Positions 43,036-51,716 of a stretch of DNA of 64,000 nucleotides are shown one piece after another (positions within the stretch are counted from its first letter, which is position 1; each line of letters begins with the position of its first letter). This stretch comes from Hassallia sp050875635 (GTDB lineage Bacteria > Cyanobacteriota > Cyanobacteriia > Cyanobacteriales > Nostocaceae), in contig NZ_JBPAOH010000005.1 in NCBI RefSeq assembly GCF_050875635.1, positions 50,596-114,595 of the forward strand. Reading direction: 5' to 3'. The position numbers and the translations under genes are program-made. The notes beneath the pieces are model-generated. The model was not told the DNA's origin, ran no database searches, and was given only the letters and a program-made list of their open reading frames with translations.

Positions 43036-44424
43036 TCAGGGGTGCAATTTGTACCACCCGTACAAATGAAGAACTGCCAACCAGACTGCGGAAAGTAAAC
43101 CCGCAAGGCTGAGGGTAAGACCGCTAAATGATACTAATAAACCAAAAACAGGTATTACTGCGCCGGCGATCGCACAAATGAAAGCAGCAACAGACGCACG
43201 CAAATTTGCTCCTAACCCCCATGTCAATCCTAGTAAGATGAAAGAAATCAGCGTCCAAGCAAATTCGGCGTTTATTATACGGGCTAAATAAGTCAAACTC
43301 AATAGACAAGCAAAGAAAATCCCGCCAGCCAGGGTTACGTTTTTTAAACTCATTGGGATGGATAAATATAACAACAATATCCACCAGAGAAATAACGCCG
43401 GCGCTAGCAATAATAAACGGGGGATGATGCCAGTGTTCCGAATCGGGTCGGTGTTGGTATATACTCCAAAGGGATTTCTGACGGAAACGTTATCATCAAA
43501 TATCCAAGTAAATTGAGTGCTTTTTCTGTCAACTTTAATGTCATTTGGTATAATACCGCTGGCAAAGTTAGCTCCAGAAAAGTTAGCGATCGCTATCAAG
43601 CGAAAGTTAGAAAGTAATTGCCCTTGGGCACTATAAACCCAACGCGATCCGCCTTGCGCTTTGTAGGTAACGCGAAAGCTAGTTTCTTCTTTTGGTTGCA
43701 AGCTAAATGCAAAGCTGTAATCACCGGCATTGGTTTGTTGTAATCTAGTACCGACACGCTCTACTTTATAGCTTTGCAGTAGGGAGTAGCCGTTAGGTGG
43801 CGGTACTTCAAAGATAAAATTATTAATATTCTCAAGTTGATTGATAACTTTGTAGTCAGCGCTGTAATCTACGCGATAAGTTGCACTCCGACCTTGAACG
43901 TCTGGAGTTTGGTCAAGCTTTACTTGAATTTGCGAACCAGCTATGGTTAAAAAGCGGTTTACATCTCGCGTTTCATTTATTTTGACTATTTTGCCATTAA
44001 CTTGAGTTGTCGTGGTATATGGCTCTTTTATGATGTAGCGCACTTGCGGTGCTGATTGTTCTAGTTTATCTCCTGCGACCAAGAGAGCAACTTGAGCTAC
44101 TTTTGCCTGTTCCCAGTGATGATAGCGATTGCTAAGAGTTGAGCAAAGAAAAAATCCCACCACCAGCAAAACTAATACCAAGGCTAGATGCTGGAATCCC
44201 CGCAAAAGCTCAGAATAACGAAGCCCCAATTCGCCAATAAATAAAGATTGTTCTTTTGGCGAACGACGCAGAGAAAAACTTAGTAGTGCGATCGCTATTC
44301 CCAAAGCGATCAGCAGAAATACTAACAAAACTGAAGCTTTGAGTATCTGGCTTCCCAAGTGAACTAGTTCAACAGGATGTGTTAAATCTGGCACTCCGGG
44401 AATGCCTTGAAAAGAAACAGACAT
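43036..44424 (-). CDS. integral membrane protein, CreD-like topology
   Basis: The 462-residue protein has two N-terminal membrane helices (ILKASVLLVFLLIALGIAIA and LALVLVLLVVGFFLCSTL), then a periplasmic-type beta-rich domain of about 190 residues (KIVKINETRDVNRFLTIAGS, QPKEETSFRVTYKAQGGSRW). At least five C-terminal helices follow (LLLLAPALFLWWILLLYLSI through LAGLLSAVWLAVLHLYGW). This layout resembles CreD inner-membrane proteins, but no decisive motif is seen. The start at 44424 gives MSVSFQGIPGVPDLTHPVEL. It is a single gene with a 550-bp gap upstream. Confidence 0.7.
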   Translation of the reverse strand: MSVSFQGIPGVPDLTHPVELVHLGSQILKASVLLVFLLIALGIAIALLSFSLRRSPKEQSLFIGELGLRYSELLRGFQHLALVLVLLVVGFFLCSTLSNRYHHWEQAKVAQVALLVAGDKLEQSAPQVRYIIKEPYTTTTQVNGKIVKINETRDVNRFLTIAGSQIQVKLDQTPDVQGRSATYRVDYSADYKVINQLENINNFIFEVPPPNGYSLLQSYKVERVGTRLQQTNAGDYSFAFSLQPKEETSFRVTYKAQGGSRWVYSAQGQLLSNFRLIAIANFSGANFASGIIPNDIKVDRKSTQFTWIFDDNVSVRNPFGVYTNTDPIRNTGIIPRLLLLAPALFLWWILLLYLSIPMSLKNVTLAGGIFFACLLSLTYLARIINAEFAWTLISFILLGLTWGLGANLRASVAAFICAIAGAVIPVFGLLVSFSGLTLSLAGLLSAVWLAVLHLYGWYKLHP

Positions 44425-44975
44425 TAGCTTTTGTCAGAATGTACACAATCAGACAGATGAAATTTCTCAAAAGTTTCTGTAGTTTACAAACCTGCAAGCA
44501 GACACTAGCTAAACTACCTATAGTTGTTTACCCGGAGTTTCCAGGTTTTATCTGAAAATAACGGTTAAACGATAGGAGTACCGTACAATAAATTTATGAC
44601 TATTTTATTAAAGCTAGAAAAAATCAATCTAGCTCTGGAGTGCGATTTTCAGCTTATATGAACCACATTATTTTTATAGAAGCGCAAAGTCGAGGCAGGC
44701 AAGTGCGTATTTTGCCTTGGTTGTAGCGACTGCCGTCGCACTCGTAGCAAACGAAGAAATGAAGAAACTTGAGTGTGGTCTAGATACACGAAAATTGCTG
44801 TAATCTCAATTAAAAGATAAACTATGAACGCGAGTGCGTAAAAGTGCGATTGAGAAGGATAAAGTGATACGTTCGTATTGTTTATACATATCACTATATA
44901 CGTTCGCTTGTAAAGCAATGTGTTTTTTATCCTTTATCCTTCTGCTTTATTAGTTATCACCCAAGAAGGAAAAAT
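44425..44975. other. intergenic region, no supported gene
   Basis: An inverted pair (AGAAGGATAAAG near 44854, CTTTATCCTTCT near 44932) could form a stem just upstream of the DUF1830 gene. The open frame at 44649-44918 (minus) has no protein-like pattern. Promoters for the two diverging genes should lie here. Confidence 0.4.
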
Positions 44976-45248
44976 ATGACTCAAATTCTTGATTATCTAA
45001 ATATTGACTCGGAACGTCAAATTTTATGTGGTTATACAAATCACACTTCTCAAATCCAAATTATTCGGATTTCCAACATTCCCAATTGGTATTTTGAGCG
45101 AGTAGTTTTTCCCGAACAAATACTTTTGTTTGAAGCTTTACCAGAAGCTGAATTAGAAATTCATACAAGTACGTCGTTGGCTGATAAAATCTGCTGTACT
45201 GATTTACACCTTGATAATGATCTCGCACATTCTTTTACTAGTGGCTAA
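44976..45248 (+). CDS. DUF1830 domain protein
   Basis: The 90-residue cyanobacterial protein has the DUF1830 pattern ILCGYTNHTSQIQIIRISNI and NWYFERVVFPEQILLFEALP, followed by AELEIHTS. The function is unknown and the family is confined to cyanobacteria. AAGAAGGAAAA before the ATG at 44976 can serve as ribosome binding site. A strong terminator hairpin follows at 45265, shared with the convergent ssrA gene. Confidence 0.85.
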   Translation: MTQILDYLNIDSERQILCGYTNHTSQIQIIRISNIPNWYFERVVFPEQILLFEALPEAELEIHTSTSLADKICCTDLHLDNDLAHSFTSG

Positions 45249-45264
45249 ATCGTATCCAAAAAGC

Positions 45265-45299
45265 AAAATCCACCTACACATTAGTGTCAGGTGGATTTT
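45265..45299. terminator. bidirectional terminator between DUF1830 gene and ssrA
   Basis: AAAATCCACCT (45265-45275) pairs with AGGTGGATTTT (45289-45299), an 11-bp stem with a 13-base loop. T-rich sequence follows on both strands (TTTTTAAC on plus). It lies 17 bases after the DUF1830 stop and 14 bases after the ssrA 3' end, so it can serve both. Confidence 0.85.
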
Positions 45300-45312
45300 T
45301 TAACTATCTTAG

Positions 45313-45700
45313 TGGAACCGGGCAGAATTGAACTGCCGTCCGCAATGGGTATTAACCCCCCACTCGTTCACAGGTTTAGCCTTTCTGACCCTCAAGGCGG
45401 GAATCGTTCATTATCCCGAACGTAGGATGCTCTGATTTAATCTTAGCTAGCAAGCCAACCAGAGAACGCTTGCTAGAGCATCCGTTGGGGGTTGGTCTCT
45501 AGCCCTTAACGGAGTCAAACTAGAGACGCTCGAACCTGAAAGAGGTGTATTAGGCTGCTACTAGAGCATCCTTACGAGCAAATTTTACGATGTTGTTCGC
45601 ATTTACTTTTTTTTCGAGCCTTTGATTTACGAGAGCAGACTCACTCTCGACCTGAATCACAGAGCAGCTTTCGCCATCCCGTCGAAACCGTTACGGCCCC
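45313..45700 (-). ncRNA. ssrA: tmRNA
   Basis: The RNA runs from 45700 (GGGGCCGTAACGGTTTCGAC) to 45313. The 7-bp acceptor stem GGGGCCG pairs with CGGTTCC, and the discriminator A is at 45313; CCA is not encoded (ACT in its place). The T arm is GGCAG, loop TTCAATT, CTGCC. The tag reading frame at 45600-45550 encodes ANNIVKFARKDALVAA and a TAA stop. The tag ends in the hydrophobic ALVAA that directs proteolysis. tmRNA rescues stalled ribosomes with SmpB. The 388-nt length fits the one-piece cyanobacterial form. It lies downstream of the ATP synthase operon on the same strand. Confidence 0.97.
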
Positions 45701-45739
45701 ATGTCATATTTCGATTATAGTGTAGTATTTGGAAATTTG

Positions 45740-45886
45740 CAACAAAATGGGAGTGGGGAGTGGGGGGATGGGGAGAGGGGGGGGATGGGGGGAAAGAAGA
45801 ATTATTCTCCTTGTCTTTTTGTCCTCCTTGTCCTCCTTGTCTTCTTGTCTCCTTGTCCCTAATCCCCAGTCCCCAGTCCCTAGTCA
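45740..45886. repeat. GGGGAGTGGGG and TTGTCCTCCTTGTC repeats between atpG and ssrA
   Basis: GGAGTGGGGAGTGGGGGGAT (45750-45770) and CCTTGTCCTCCTTGTCTTCT (45825-45860), then CCCCAGTCCCCAGTCCCTAG, fill the space after the gamma subunit gene. No gene is present. Confidence 0.8.
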
Positions 45887-46834
45887 CTAAGTCAACGCCT
45901 GGGCGCCGCCAACAACCTCTAGAATTTCTTGGGTAATTGCGGCTTGTCGGGCTTTGTTATAAGACAAGGAAAGAGATTTAATCAATTCGCCGGCGTTGTC
46001 GCTGGCGTTGTTCATTGCTGTCATGCGTGCGGCTAGTTCACTGGCGGCTGATTCTTGCAGCGCCCGCAATAGCTGGTTACTCAGATACAATGGCAACAGA
46101 GAATCGAGAATCTGTACTGGATCTTGTTCAAAAAGCATGTCGCGGGGAAAAGCGCGAACTGGGGTAGTGACTTTCTCGCGTTGCACTTCAAATTGACCGC
46201 CACGAGTTGTCAGGCGGAAAATTTCGTCGTCACCGGCTTCTAAACCTTGAACGTCTAAAGGAAGCAAAGTTTGCACTACTGGGCGAGAACTTACCAGGGA
46301 GATGAACCTGGTGTAGACTAGCTCTACGCGGTCTACGCTTTCTGAGAGGAACAAAGAAAGCAGTTGATCGGCAATTTGATTTGCCTCGGCTGCGGTAGGA
46401 ATTTGCTCTAAGCCTGTGTAGGTTCCATCAATCGGCTGATCTCGGCGTTGGAAGTACTGAATGGCTTTGCGTCCTACCAATACAAATTTGTAGTTTACGC
46501 CTTCTGCTTTCAGTTCCTTGGCGCGATTTTCGGCACGACGAATGACGTTGGTGTTGTAACCACCGCACAAACCCCGATCGCCTGAAATTACCAACAACCC
46601 GACAGACTTGACATCGCGTTTTCTTAGAAGTGGCAAATTTGCTTCTTCAAACCGCAAGCGAGTTTGCAAGCCATATAATACTTGTGCCAAGCGATCGGCA
46701 AAGGGACGGGTAGCAATTACTTGTTCTTGAGCGCGACGCACTCTTGCTGCTGCTACCAGTCGCATCGCTTCTGTAATTTTTTGGGTATTTTTGACCGACT
46801 GAATGCGATCGCGTATTGCTTTGAGATTAGCCAT
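45887..46834 (-). CDS. atpG: F1F0 ATP synthase gamma subunit
   Basis: The 315-residue central stalk subunit starts MANLKAIRDRIQSVKNTQKI, the usual N-terminal helix, with the conserved GDRGLCGGYNTNV near residue 90. The C-terminal helix is NASDNAGELIKSLSLSYNKA, then RQAAITQEILEVVGGA. It has the photosynthetic insertion near residues 195-235 (QTLLPLDVQGLEAGDDEIFR) but lacks the two cysteines that make the chloroplast protein thioredoxin-regulated, as is normal in cyanobacteria. It couples proton-driven rotation to catalysis. It is the last gene of the operon, after atpA. Cyanobacterial literature often calls it atpC. Confidence 0.97.
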   Translation of the reverse strand: MANLKAIRDRIQSVKNTQKITEAMRLVAAARVRRAQEQVIATRPFADRLAQVLYGLQTRLRFEEANLPLLRKRDVKSVGLLVISGDRGLCGGYNTNVIRRAENRAKELKAEGVNYKFVLVGRKAIQYFQRRDQPIDGTYTGLEQIPTAAEANQIADQLLSLFLSESVDRVELVYTRFISLVSSRPVVQTLLPLDVQGLEAGDDEIFRLTTRGGQFEVQREKVTTPVRAFPRDMLFEQDPVQILDSLLPLYLSNQLLRALQESAASELAARMTAMNNASDNAGELIKSLSLSYNKARQAAITQEILEVVGGAQALT

Positions 46835-46849
46835 AATCTGATTGCTAAT

Positions 46850-46987
46850 TGCTAATTGCTAATTGCAAATTGGTAATTGGGTAAAAGGTAACAGGGCATA
46901 TCAAGAGGGGAAAAGGGGGAAAATTTTTATTCCATTACCCATTACCCATTACCTATTACCTATTACCTATTACCCATTACCCATTAC
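46850..46987. repeat. ATTGCTA and ATTACCC heptamer repeats between atpA and atpG
   Basis: ATTGCTAATTGCTAATTGCT (46846-46866) and eight CCATTAC/CTATTAC units (46932-46990) bracket a GAGGGGAAAAGGGGGAAAA tract. The pattern matches other gaps in the operon and may form a stem in the messenger. Confidence 0.8.
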
Positions 46988-48508
46988 CTAAACGGTTGCC
47001 AAGAAAGTCTTCTTGTATTCGGTAAGTGCTTCTTTCAAAGCAGTTTCCTCAGCGTCGCCGAGTACTTTCTGAGTTTGTACTGCTTGGCTGTATTGAGGTT
47101 TGCTGCTCTTTAAGTATTCCCGCAGACCTTTGGTGAAGGAAGTAACTTTATTGACGGGAATTTCATCCAAATAGCCGTTAATACCAGCGTATAGAATTGC
47201 TACTTGCTCGTATACCGATAGGGGTTCGTTTTGCGACTGCTTGAGAAGTTCGCGCAAACGTTGACCGCGTGCTAACTGGTCTTGGGTGGCTTTATCTAAG
47301 TCAGAAGCAAATTGCGCGAAGGCTTGTAAGTCGTCAAACTGCGCCAATTCCAACTTGATTTTACCGGCAACTTTTTTCATTGCCTTGGTTTGAGCGGCAG
47401 AACCTACGCGGGATACGGAAATACCTGGGTTTACAGCCGGACGGATACCTGAGTTAAACAAGTCCGAGGAAAGGAATATCTGACCGTCGGTAATCGAAAT
47501 TACGTTTGTAGGAATGTAGGCAGATACGTCACCAGCTTGAGTTTCGATGATTGGTAAAGCGGTCATGCTGCCTTTGCCCAATTCATCGCTGAGTTTAGCG
47601 GCTCTTTCCAACAAGCGGGAGTGGATGTAGAATACATCTCCAGGATACGCTTCGCGTCCGGGTGGACGACGCAGCAGCAAGGACATTTGGCGATAAGCTT
47701 GAGCCTGCTTGGACAAGTCATCGTAAATTACTAGGGTAGCTTTGCCGTTGTACATGAAGTACTCAGCCATTGTTGCCCCAGTGTAAGGAGCCAAGTATTG
47801 TAGTGTTGCTGGGTCACTGGCGTTAGCGGCAACAACTATGGTATAATCCATTGCGCCTTTTTCTTGCAATGTTTGCACCACGTTGGCAACGGTGGAAGCT
47901 TTTTGACCGATCGCCACGTAAACACAAATTACATCTTCTTCTTTTTGGTTGATGATTGTGTCGATCGCGATCGCAGTTTTTCCGGTTTGGCGATCGCCGA
48001 TAATTAATTCGCGCTGACCCCGACCGATGGGAATCATCGAATCAATCGCGGTGATACCGGTTTGCATCGGTTCGTGTACGGAACGACGCGCAATAATACC
48101 AGGTGCGGGAGATTCAATCAAACGAGTTTCTGTAGTTTTGATTTCTCCCTTACCATCAATCGGACGACCGAGAGCATCAATGACTCGTCCAATCATCGCA
48201 TCACCCACCGGCACTTGGGCAATTCTACCAGTGGCGGTAACGGAGCTACCTTCTTGAATATCGCGACCTTCACCCATCAACACCGCACCCACGTTATCTT
48301 CTTCTAGGTTTTGGGCGATGCCGATTGTACCATCTTCAAATTCTAGTAGTTCCCCAGCCATAGCCTTTTCCAGACCATAGATCCGGGCAATACCGTCACC
48401 TACTTGCAAAACGGTACCAACGTTAGCAACTTTGACATCTTGGTCATATTGCTCGATTTGTCTCTGAATAATGCTGCTGATTTCGTCAGGTCTGATGTTA
48501 ATAGCCAT
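46988..48508 (-). CDS. atpA: F1F0 ATP synthase alpha subunit
   Basis: The 506-residue protein begins MAINIRPDEISSIIQRQIEQ. The Walker A motif is IIGDRQTGKTAIAID near residue 172, and the alpha/beta signature is PAVNPGISVSRVGSAAQTKA near residue 370. The DELSEED-like region is replaced, as in alpha subunits (KLELAQFDDLQAFAQFASDL). It forms the non-catalytic nucleotide sites of the F1 hexamer; beta is encoded elsewhere (atp2 locus, outside the window). It lies between atpH and atpG; heptamer repeats separate it from both neighbours. Confidence 0.98.
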   Translation of the reverse strand: MAINIRPDEISSIIQRQIEQYDQDVKVANVGTVLQVGDGIARIYGLEKAMAGELLEFEDGTIGIAQNLEEDNVGAVLMGEGRDIQEGSSVTATGRIAQVPVGDAMIGRVIDALGRPIDGKGEIKTTETRLIESPAPGIIARRSVHEPMQTGITAIDSMIPIGRGQRELIIGDRQTGKTAIAIDTIINQKEEDVICVYVAIGQKASTVANVVQTLQEKGAMDYTIVVAANASDPATLQYLAPYTGATMAEYFMYNGKATLVIYDDLSKQAQAYRQMSLLLRRPPGREAYPGDVFYIHSRLLERAAKLSDELGKGSMTALPIIETQAGDVSAYIPTNVISITDGQIFLSSDLFNSGIRPAVNPGISVSRVGSAAQTKAMKKVAGKIKLELAQFDDLQAFAQFASDLDKATQDQLARGQRLRELLKQSQNEPLSVYEQVAILYAGINGYLDEIPVNKVTSFTKGLREYLKSSKPQYSQAVQTQKVLGDAEETALKEALTEYKKTFLATV

Positions 48509-48534
48509 GTGTCTATCTTTTTTGGGAAACTGAG

Positions 48535-48655
48535 AAAGTAGTTAGTGGTTAGTGGTTAGTGGTTAGTGGTTAGTAGTTAGTGGTTAATAGTTAGTGGAAA
48601 AATCAACAACCAACAACTATCGACTATCAACTATCAACTATCAACCAACAATTTA
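48535..48655. repeat. GTTAGTG heptamer repeats between atpH and atpA
   Basis: Seven GGTTAGT units (48540-48595) are followed by an inverted set (CAACCAACAACTATCGACTA, then ACTATCAACTATCAACCAAC) to 48650. The two halves are complementary and could form a 30-bp imperfect hairpin inside the operon transcript, between delta and alpha. Confidence 0.85.
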
Positions 48656-49207
48656 TTACGATCCACTTAAGCGTAAGGAAAGACGGCGTAACTGACTCCG
48701 CAAACTGGCGTCAATTACTTGAGAGCCAACTTTAATGATTACACCACCAATCAAGTCACGGTCTATTTTTGTTTCTAGATCGACTTGACGAGCGTTGGTC
48801 ATGGCGATGACTTTTTCTCGTATTGCTTGTTCTTGCTCTTGAGAAAGGGGAACGGTTGAGGTTATTTCTGCTAAGACAGTTTGATTTTTCTGTCTGAGAA
48901 GCGCTATATACTGTTCGCAAATTGGTTCTAGCAACAAAATGCGCCGTCTATCTACCAACAGCATCAAGAAATTGCGGAAGTTTGAGTTAGTGTCACCAAC
49001 TACTTCGTTGATCACTGCCTTTTTTTTGTCAGGCTCAATAAAGGGGTTGCCGACAAAGCTTTGCAATTCTGGTGAATTTTTCAATAAATTCAACAAAGAA
49101 CGTACATCTTCGCCGAATTCTTCTGTCTGGTTTTTTGACTCGGCTACTGACATTAATGCCTGTGCGTAAGGCTGGGCGATTTCGGCTGTTGCTATGTCGC
49201 TTTTCAT
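48656..49207 (-). CDS. atpH: F1F0 ATP synthase delta subunit
   Basis: ATG 49207 gives 183 residues (MKSDIATAEIAQPYAQALMS). Its start lies one base after the stop of atpF, so the upstream frame to 49240 is not used. The protein is the OSCP/delta type: six-helix N-terminal domain (SLLNLLKNSPELQSFVGNPF, FRNFLMLLVDRRRILLLEPI) and C-terminal domain ending GGVIIKVGSQVIDASLRSQL. It links the b/b' stator to the top of F1. It is part of the minus-strand atp operon. Confidence 0.95.
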   Translation of the reverse strand: MKSDIATAEIAQPYAQALMSVAESKNQTEEFGEDVRSLLNLLKNSPELQSFVGNPFIEPDKKKAVINEVVGDTNSNFRNFLMLLVDRRRILLLEPICEQYIALLRQKNQTVLAEITSTVPLSQEQEQAIREKVIAMTNARQVDLETKIDRDLIGGVIIKVGSQVIDASLRSQLRRLSLRLSGS

Positions 49208-49208
49208 C

Positions 49209-49769
49209 CTAGCCTCCCACCTGCGCGATGCTGCGGTCAATTAATGTTTGTTGAACGTCGTCGGCAATGCCACTTTGCAAATTAGATTCGACTTTTTGCA
49301 ATGCTAGGGCAGCTACTCTTTGTCGCAGTTCGGCGATCGCTCGATCTCTTTCTGTATTCAAATCAGCTGCGGCTGTTTGTTTCAAGCGTTCTACGTCTTG
49401 TGCTGCCTTCTGTAACGTTGCTTCTCGCGCAGATGCCGCATTTTCTTCGGCTGCTTTGCGGATGCGTTGTGCTTCTGCTTGCGCTTGAGTTAACTGTTCT
49501 TGCGCTTTGGAAAGGGCAATTTGTGCCTCTTTTAAACGCGCTTCGGCTCCTTGAATTTCGGTTTCAATATTTATCCGCCGCTCGTTCAGGATGTTGGTTA
49601 AAACTTTACGTCCAAAGTAAAATAGTATGCCAATTAGAAGCGCTAAGTTAATCAGATTGGTTTCTAATATGTCTAGGTTTAGACCGAAACCACCTTCGCC
49701 TTCTGCCATTTCTGAGTGATGAACAGCGGCTTCTGCGGCAAGTAATATGAAAGTCCCCATGTTAGCCAT
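49209..49769 (-). CDS. atpF: F1F0 ATP synthase b subunit
   Basis: The 186-residue peripheral stalk subunit has one N-terminal membrane helix (LETNLINLALLIGILFYFGR). A long charged coiled coil follows (RINIETEIQGAEARLKEAQI, KAAEENAASAREATLQKAAQ). The ATG at 49769 gives MANMGTFILLA; the second ATG at 49760 (MGTFILLAAEAAV) is the more usual cyanobacterial start. The N terminus (FILLAAEAAVHHSEMAEGEG) may be processed, as described for related proteins. It pairs with b'. The stop and the next start (atpH) are one base apart. Confidence 0.95.
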   Translation of the reverse strand: MANMGTFILLAAEAAVHHSEMAEGEGGFGLNLDILETNLINLALLIGILFYFGRKVLTNILNERRINIETEIQGAEARLKEAQIALSKAQEQLTQAQAEAQRIRKAAEENAASAREATLQKAAQDVERLKQTAAADLNTERDRAIAELRQRVAALALQKVESNLQSGIADDVQQTLIDRSIAQVGG

Positions 49770-49919
49770 TTACACGCTCGCGATCGCTTGCTGATTAATT
49801 TGAACTTTATCGATGAGAAAAAGTGCCAAACGACACTTAATTAAGCGCCCTTCAAGACTTTCGTTGAGATGCGCGTATACTTTCAACAGAACCAATGTTA
49901 TAATCTGGAAGATATTACT

Positions 49920-50354
49920 TTATCTAACCAGACTTGTTGGTCCTAATAGTTTTTCTAGAATCTGCCTGCTGAGGGCATCAACTTGTTGTTCTAAGGATTG
50001 CATAGCTTCTTGCTTTTGCTGCTCGATTTCCACAGATGCTTGTTCGCGTTGAGCTTGAGCTTCTTTTTGCGCTTGGGCAATTTTCTCTGCGGTAATTTTC
50101 TTCGCTTCGGCTTGAGCTGCTTCTACAGTTGCTTGCGATTGCCTGCGAGCATCGGCTAGCTGCTGTTCGTATTCTTTAGTTAAGCGCTCGGCTTTTGCCA
50201 AGCGTTCGCCAGCTTCAAGGTTATTCGTCCGGATATAATTATCGCGATCGTCTAGTACCTTGGTCAGTGGCTTGTAGAAAATTGCATTCAACAAAGCTGC
50301 TAACAGCAAAAATTGCAATGCCATCAAGGGCAAGGTAGCATCGAAATCAAACAT
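49920..50354 (-). CDS. F1F0 ATP synthase b' subunit
   Basis: The 144-residue second stalk subunit of photosynthetic ATP synthases is usually called atpG (b') in cyanobacteria; the symbol is left empty to avoid confusion with gamma. The membrane helix is LPLMALQFLLLAALLNAIFY and the rest is coiled coil (DARRQSQATVEAAQAEAKKI, VEIEQQKQEAMQSLEQQVDA). A GAGGAG ribosome binding site lies just upstream of ATG 50354 and fixes the start at MFDFDATLP. Many relatives have about 20 extra residues here, so this is a short form. It lies between atpE and atpF. Confidence 0.95.
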   Translation of the reverse strand: MFDFDATLPLMALQFLLLAALLNAIFYKPLTKVLDDRDNYIRTNNLEAGERLAKAERLTKEYEQQLADARRQSQATVEAAQAEAKKITAEKIAQAQKEAQAQREQASVEIEQQKQEAMQSLEQQVDALSRQILEKLLGPTSLVR

Positions 50355-50492
50355 TTCTCTCCTCTACGGGCTGGAATAGCATTCTTTGATGGCTAGCTAA
50401 TTCATCCAACCTTTGATATTCTATAGACCCCATAGCCAACCAGGGTCAACTTACATCATCGAAACGAAAGAGCCAATCGTGTAGATGTCAGT

Positions 50493-50547
50493 TGTAGAGA
50501 CGGTTGGATGTGTAGCAGCTTGCGCTAACATCGTTCGCGTCTCTACA
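50493..50547. repeat. GTAGAGACG inverted repeat in the atp operon
   Basis: TGTAGAGACG (50493-50502) and CGTCTCTACA (50538-50547) form a 10-bp stem around a 35-base loop, between atpE and the b' gene. It is the third member of this repeat family in the window. It could attenuate or process the transcript and so help make the high c-ring stoichiometry. Confidence 0.7.
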
Positions 50548-50564
50548 CTAACAATTTTTAGGTC

Positions 50565-50810
50565 TTAGGAAAATGGGTTAGCAAACAGTAGCACTAGGGC
50601 AATAACCAGACCGTAGATGGTCAGGGATTCCATGAATGCCAGGGTTAACAGCAATGTACCGCGAATTTTTCCTTCTGCTTCTGGTTGACGCGCAATACCT
50701 TCTACTGCTTGACCCGCAGCATTTCCTTGACCGATACCAGGTCCAATTGCAGCTAAACCAATTGCTAAAGCAGCAGCGAGAACGGAAGCAGCAGAAACTA
50801 ATGGATCCAT
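50565..50810 (-). CDS. atpE: F1F0 ATP synthase c subunit
   Basis: The 81-residue proteolipid forms the rotor ring. Two membrane helices are visible: SAASVLAAALAIGLAAIGPG with the glycine-rich packing motif (GIGQGNAAGQAVEGIARQPE, whose polar loop contacts F1), and LLLTLAFMESLTIYGLVIAL with Glu61, the proton carrier. The start at 50810 is the standard MDPLVSAASVL. It sits between atpB and b' in the operon. Confidence 0.98.
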   Translation of the reverse strand: MDPLVSAASVLAAALAIGLAAIGPGIGQGNAAGQAVEGIARQPEAEGKIRGTLLLTLAFMESLTIYGLVIALVLLFANPFS

Positions 50811-50894
50811 TTTGATTTTCCTTATGAGAACAGAATGAACAATTTTCGGTTTTAGATTTTGAACAAAATCTAAAATTACATCAACTGAGAAGGT

Positions 50895-51656
50895 TTAATG
50901 CTCCTCATGCCCTTCATCACCGTGACCAGCTATTGCCTCGTGAATGTATGCTCCTGCTAAGGTAGCAAATACCAGGGCTTGAATGGCACTGGTAAATAGA
51001 CCTAAAGCCATAACGGGCAAAGGTATAAACAGAGGAACCAATAGAACTAGCACACCTACTACCAATTCATCCGCCAAAATATTGCCAAATAGACGGAAGC
51101 TTAGGGAGAGAGGCTTGGTGAAGTCTTCGAGAATAGCGATCGGCAATAAAATCGGTGTCGGCTCTATATACTTCTTAAAGTAGCCTAAACCCCGTTTGCT
51201 AAATCCGGCGTAAAAATACGCTAAAGAAGTTAGCAACGCCAATGCGACAGTCGTATTGATATCATTTGTCGGTGCTGCCAATTCACCCGAAGGCAGTTTG
51301 ATTAACTTCCAGGGAATTAAAGCACCCGACCAATTCGACACGAAGATAAACAAAAATAGTGTGCCAATAAACGGCACCCAAGGACGGTAGTCTTTCTCAC
51401 CAAGTTGGTTTTTCGCCAAGTCCCGAATAAATTCTAGGGCATATTCCATCAAATTTTGGATGCCTTTAGGAATTCTCTTGGCGTTGGTAGTAGCAGCGAT
51501 GGAAGCTATGACGAGAACGCCAATCACAAACCATGAGGTGAGAAAAACTTGTCCGTGTATTTTCAGATTGCCCAATTGCCAGTAGAGGTGATGACCTACT
51601 TCCAATTCGGCGAGGGGAAAAGAATTAAAGGCGTTTGAGACACTAAGCATGTGCAT
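50895..51656 (-). CDS. atpB: F1F0 ATP synthase a subunit
   Basis: The 253-residue membrane subunit provides the proton half-channels. The essential arginine is in KPLSLSFRLFGNILADELVV, and the C-terminal helix region is TSAIQALVFATLAGAYIHEA. It ends in a His/Glu-rich tail (GHGDEGHEEH). The ATG at 51656 is taken; a second ATG at 51650 (MLSVSNAFNSFPLAELEVGH) is as likely. Chloroplast-style nomenclature calls this atpI. It is the second gene of the operon. Confidence 0.97.
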   Translation of the reverse strand: MHMLSVSNAFNSFPLAELEVGHHLYWQLGNLKIHGQVFLTSWFVIGVLVIASIAATTNAKRIPKGIQNLMEYALEFIRDLAKNQLGEKDYRPWVPFIGTLFLFIFVSNWSGALIPWKLIKLPSGELAAPTNDINTTVALALLTSLAYFYAGFSKRGLGYFKKYIEPTPILLPIAILEDFTKPLSLSFRLFGNILADELVVGVLVLLVPLFIPLPVMALGLFTSAIQALVFATLAGAYIHEAIAGHGDEGHEEH

Positions 51657-51716
51657 TCTTCAAGATTTTTCCCCAAAAAGCGAGGATTGGAGATATTGTC
51701 TTTGTGAGCCTGACTT

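Noticed and set aside
44649..44918. 89-codon open frame upstream of the DUF1830 gene
   Set aside because: No ribosome binding site, no motif and atypical composition; probably chance.
45313..45345. tRNA-like T-arm sequence suggesting a tRNA gene
   Set aside because: It is the 3' end of tmRNA; the full ssrA structure and tag explain it.
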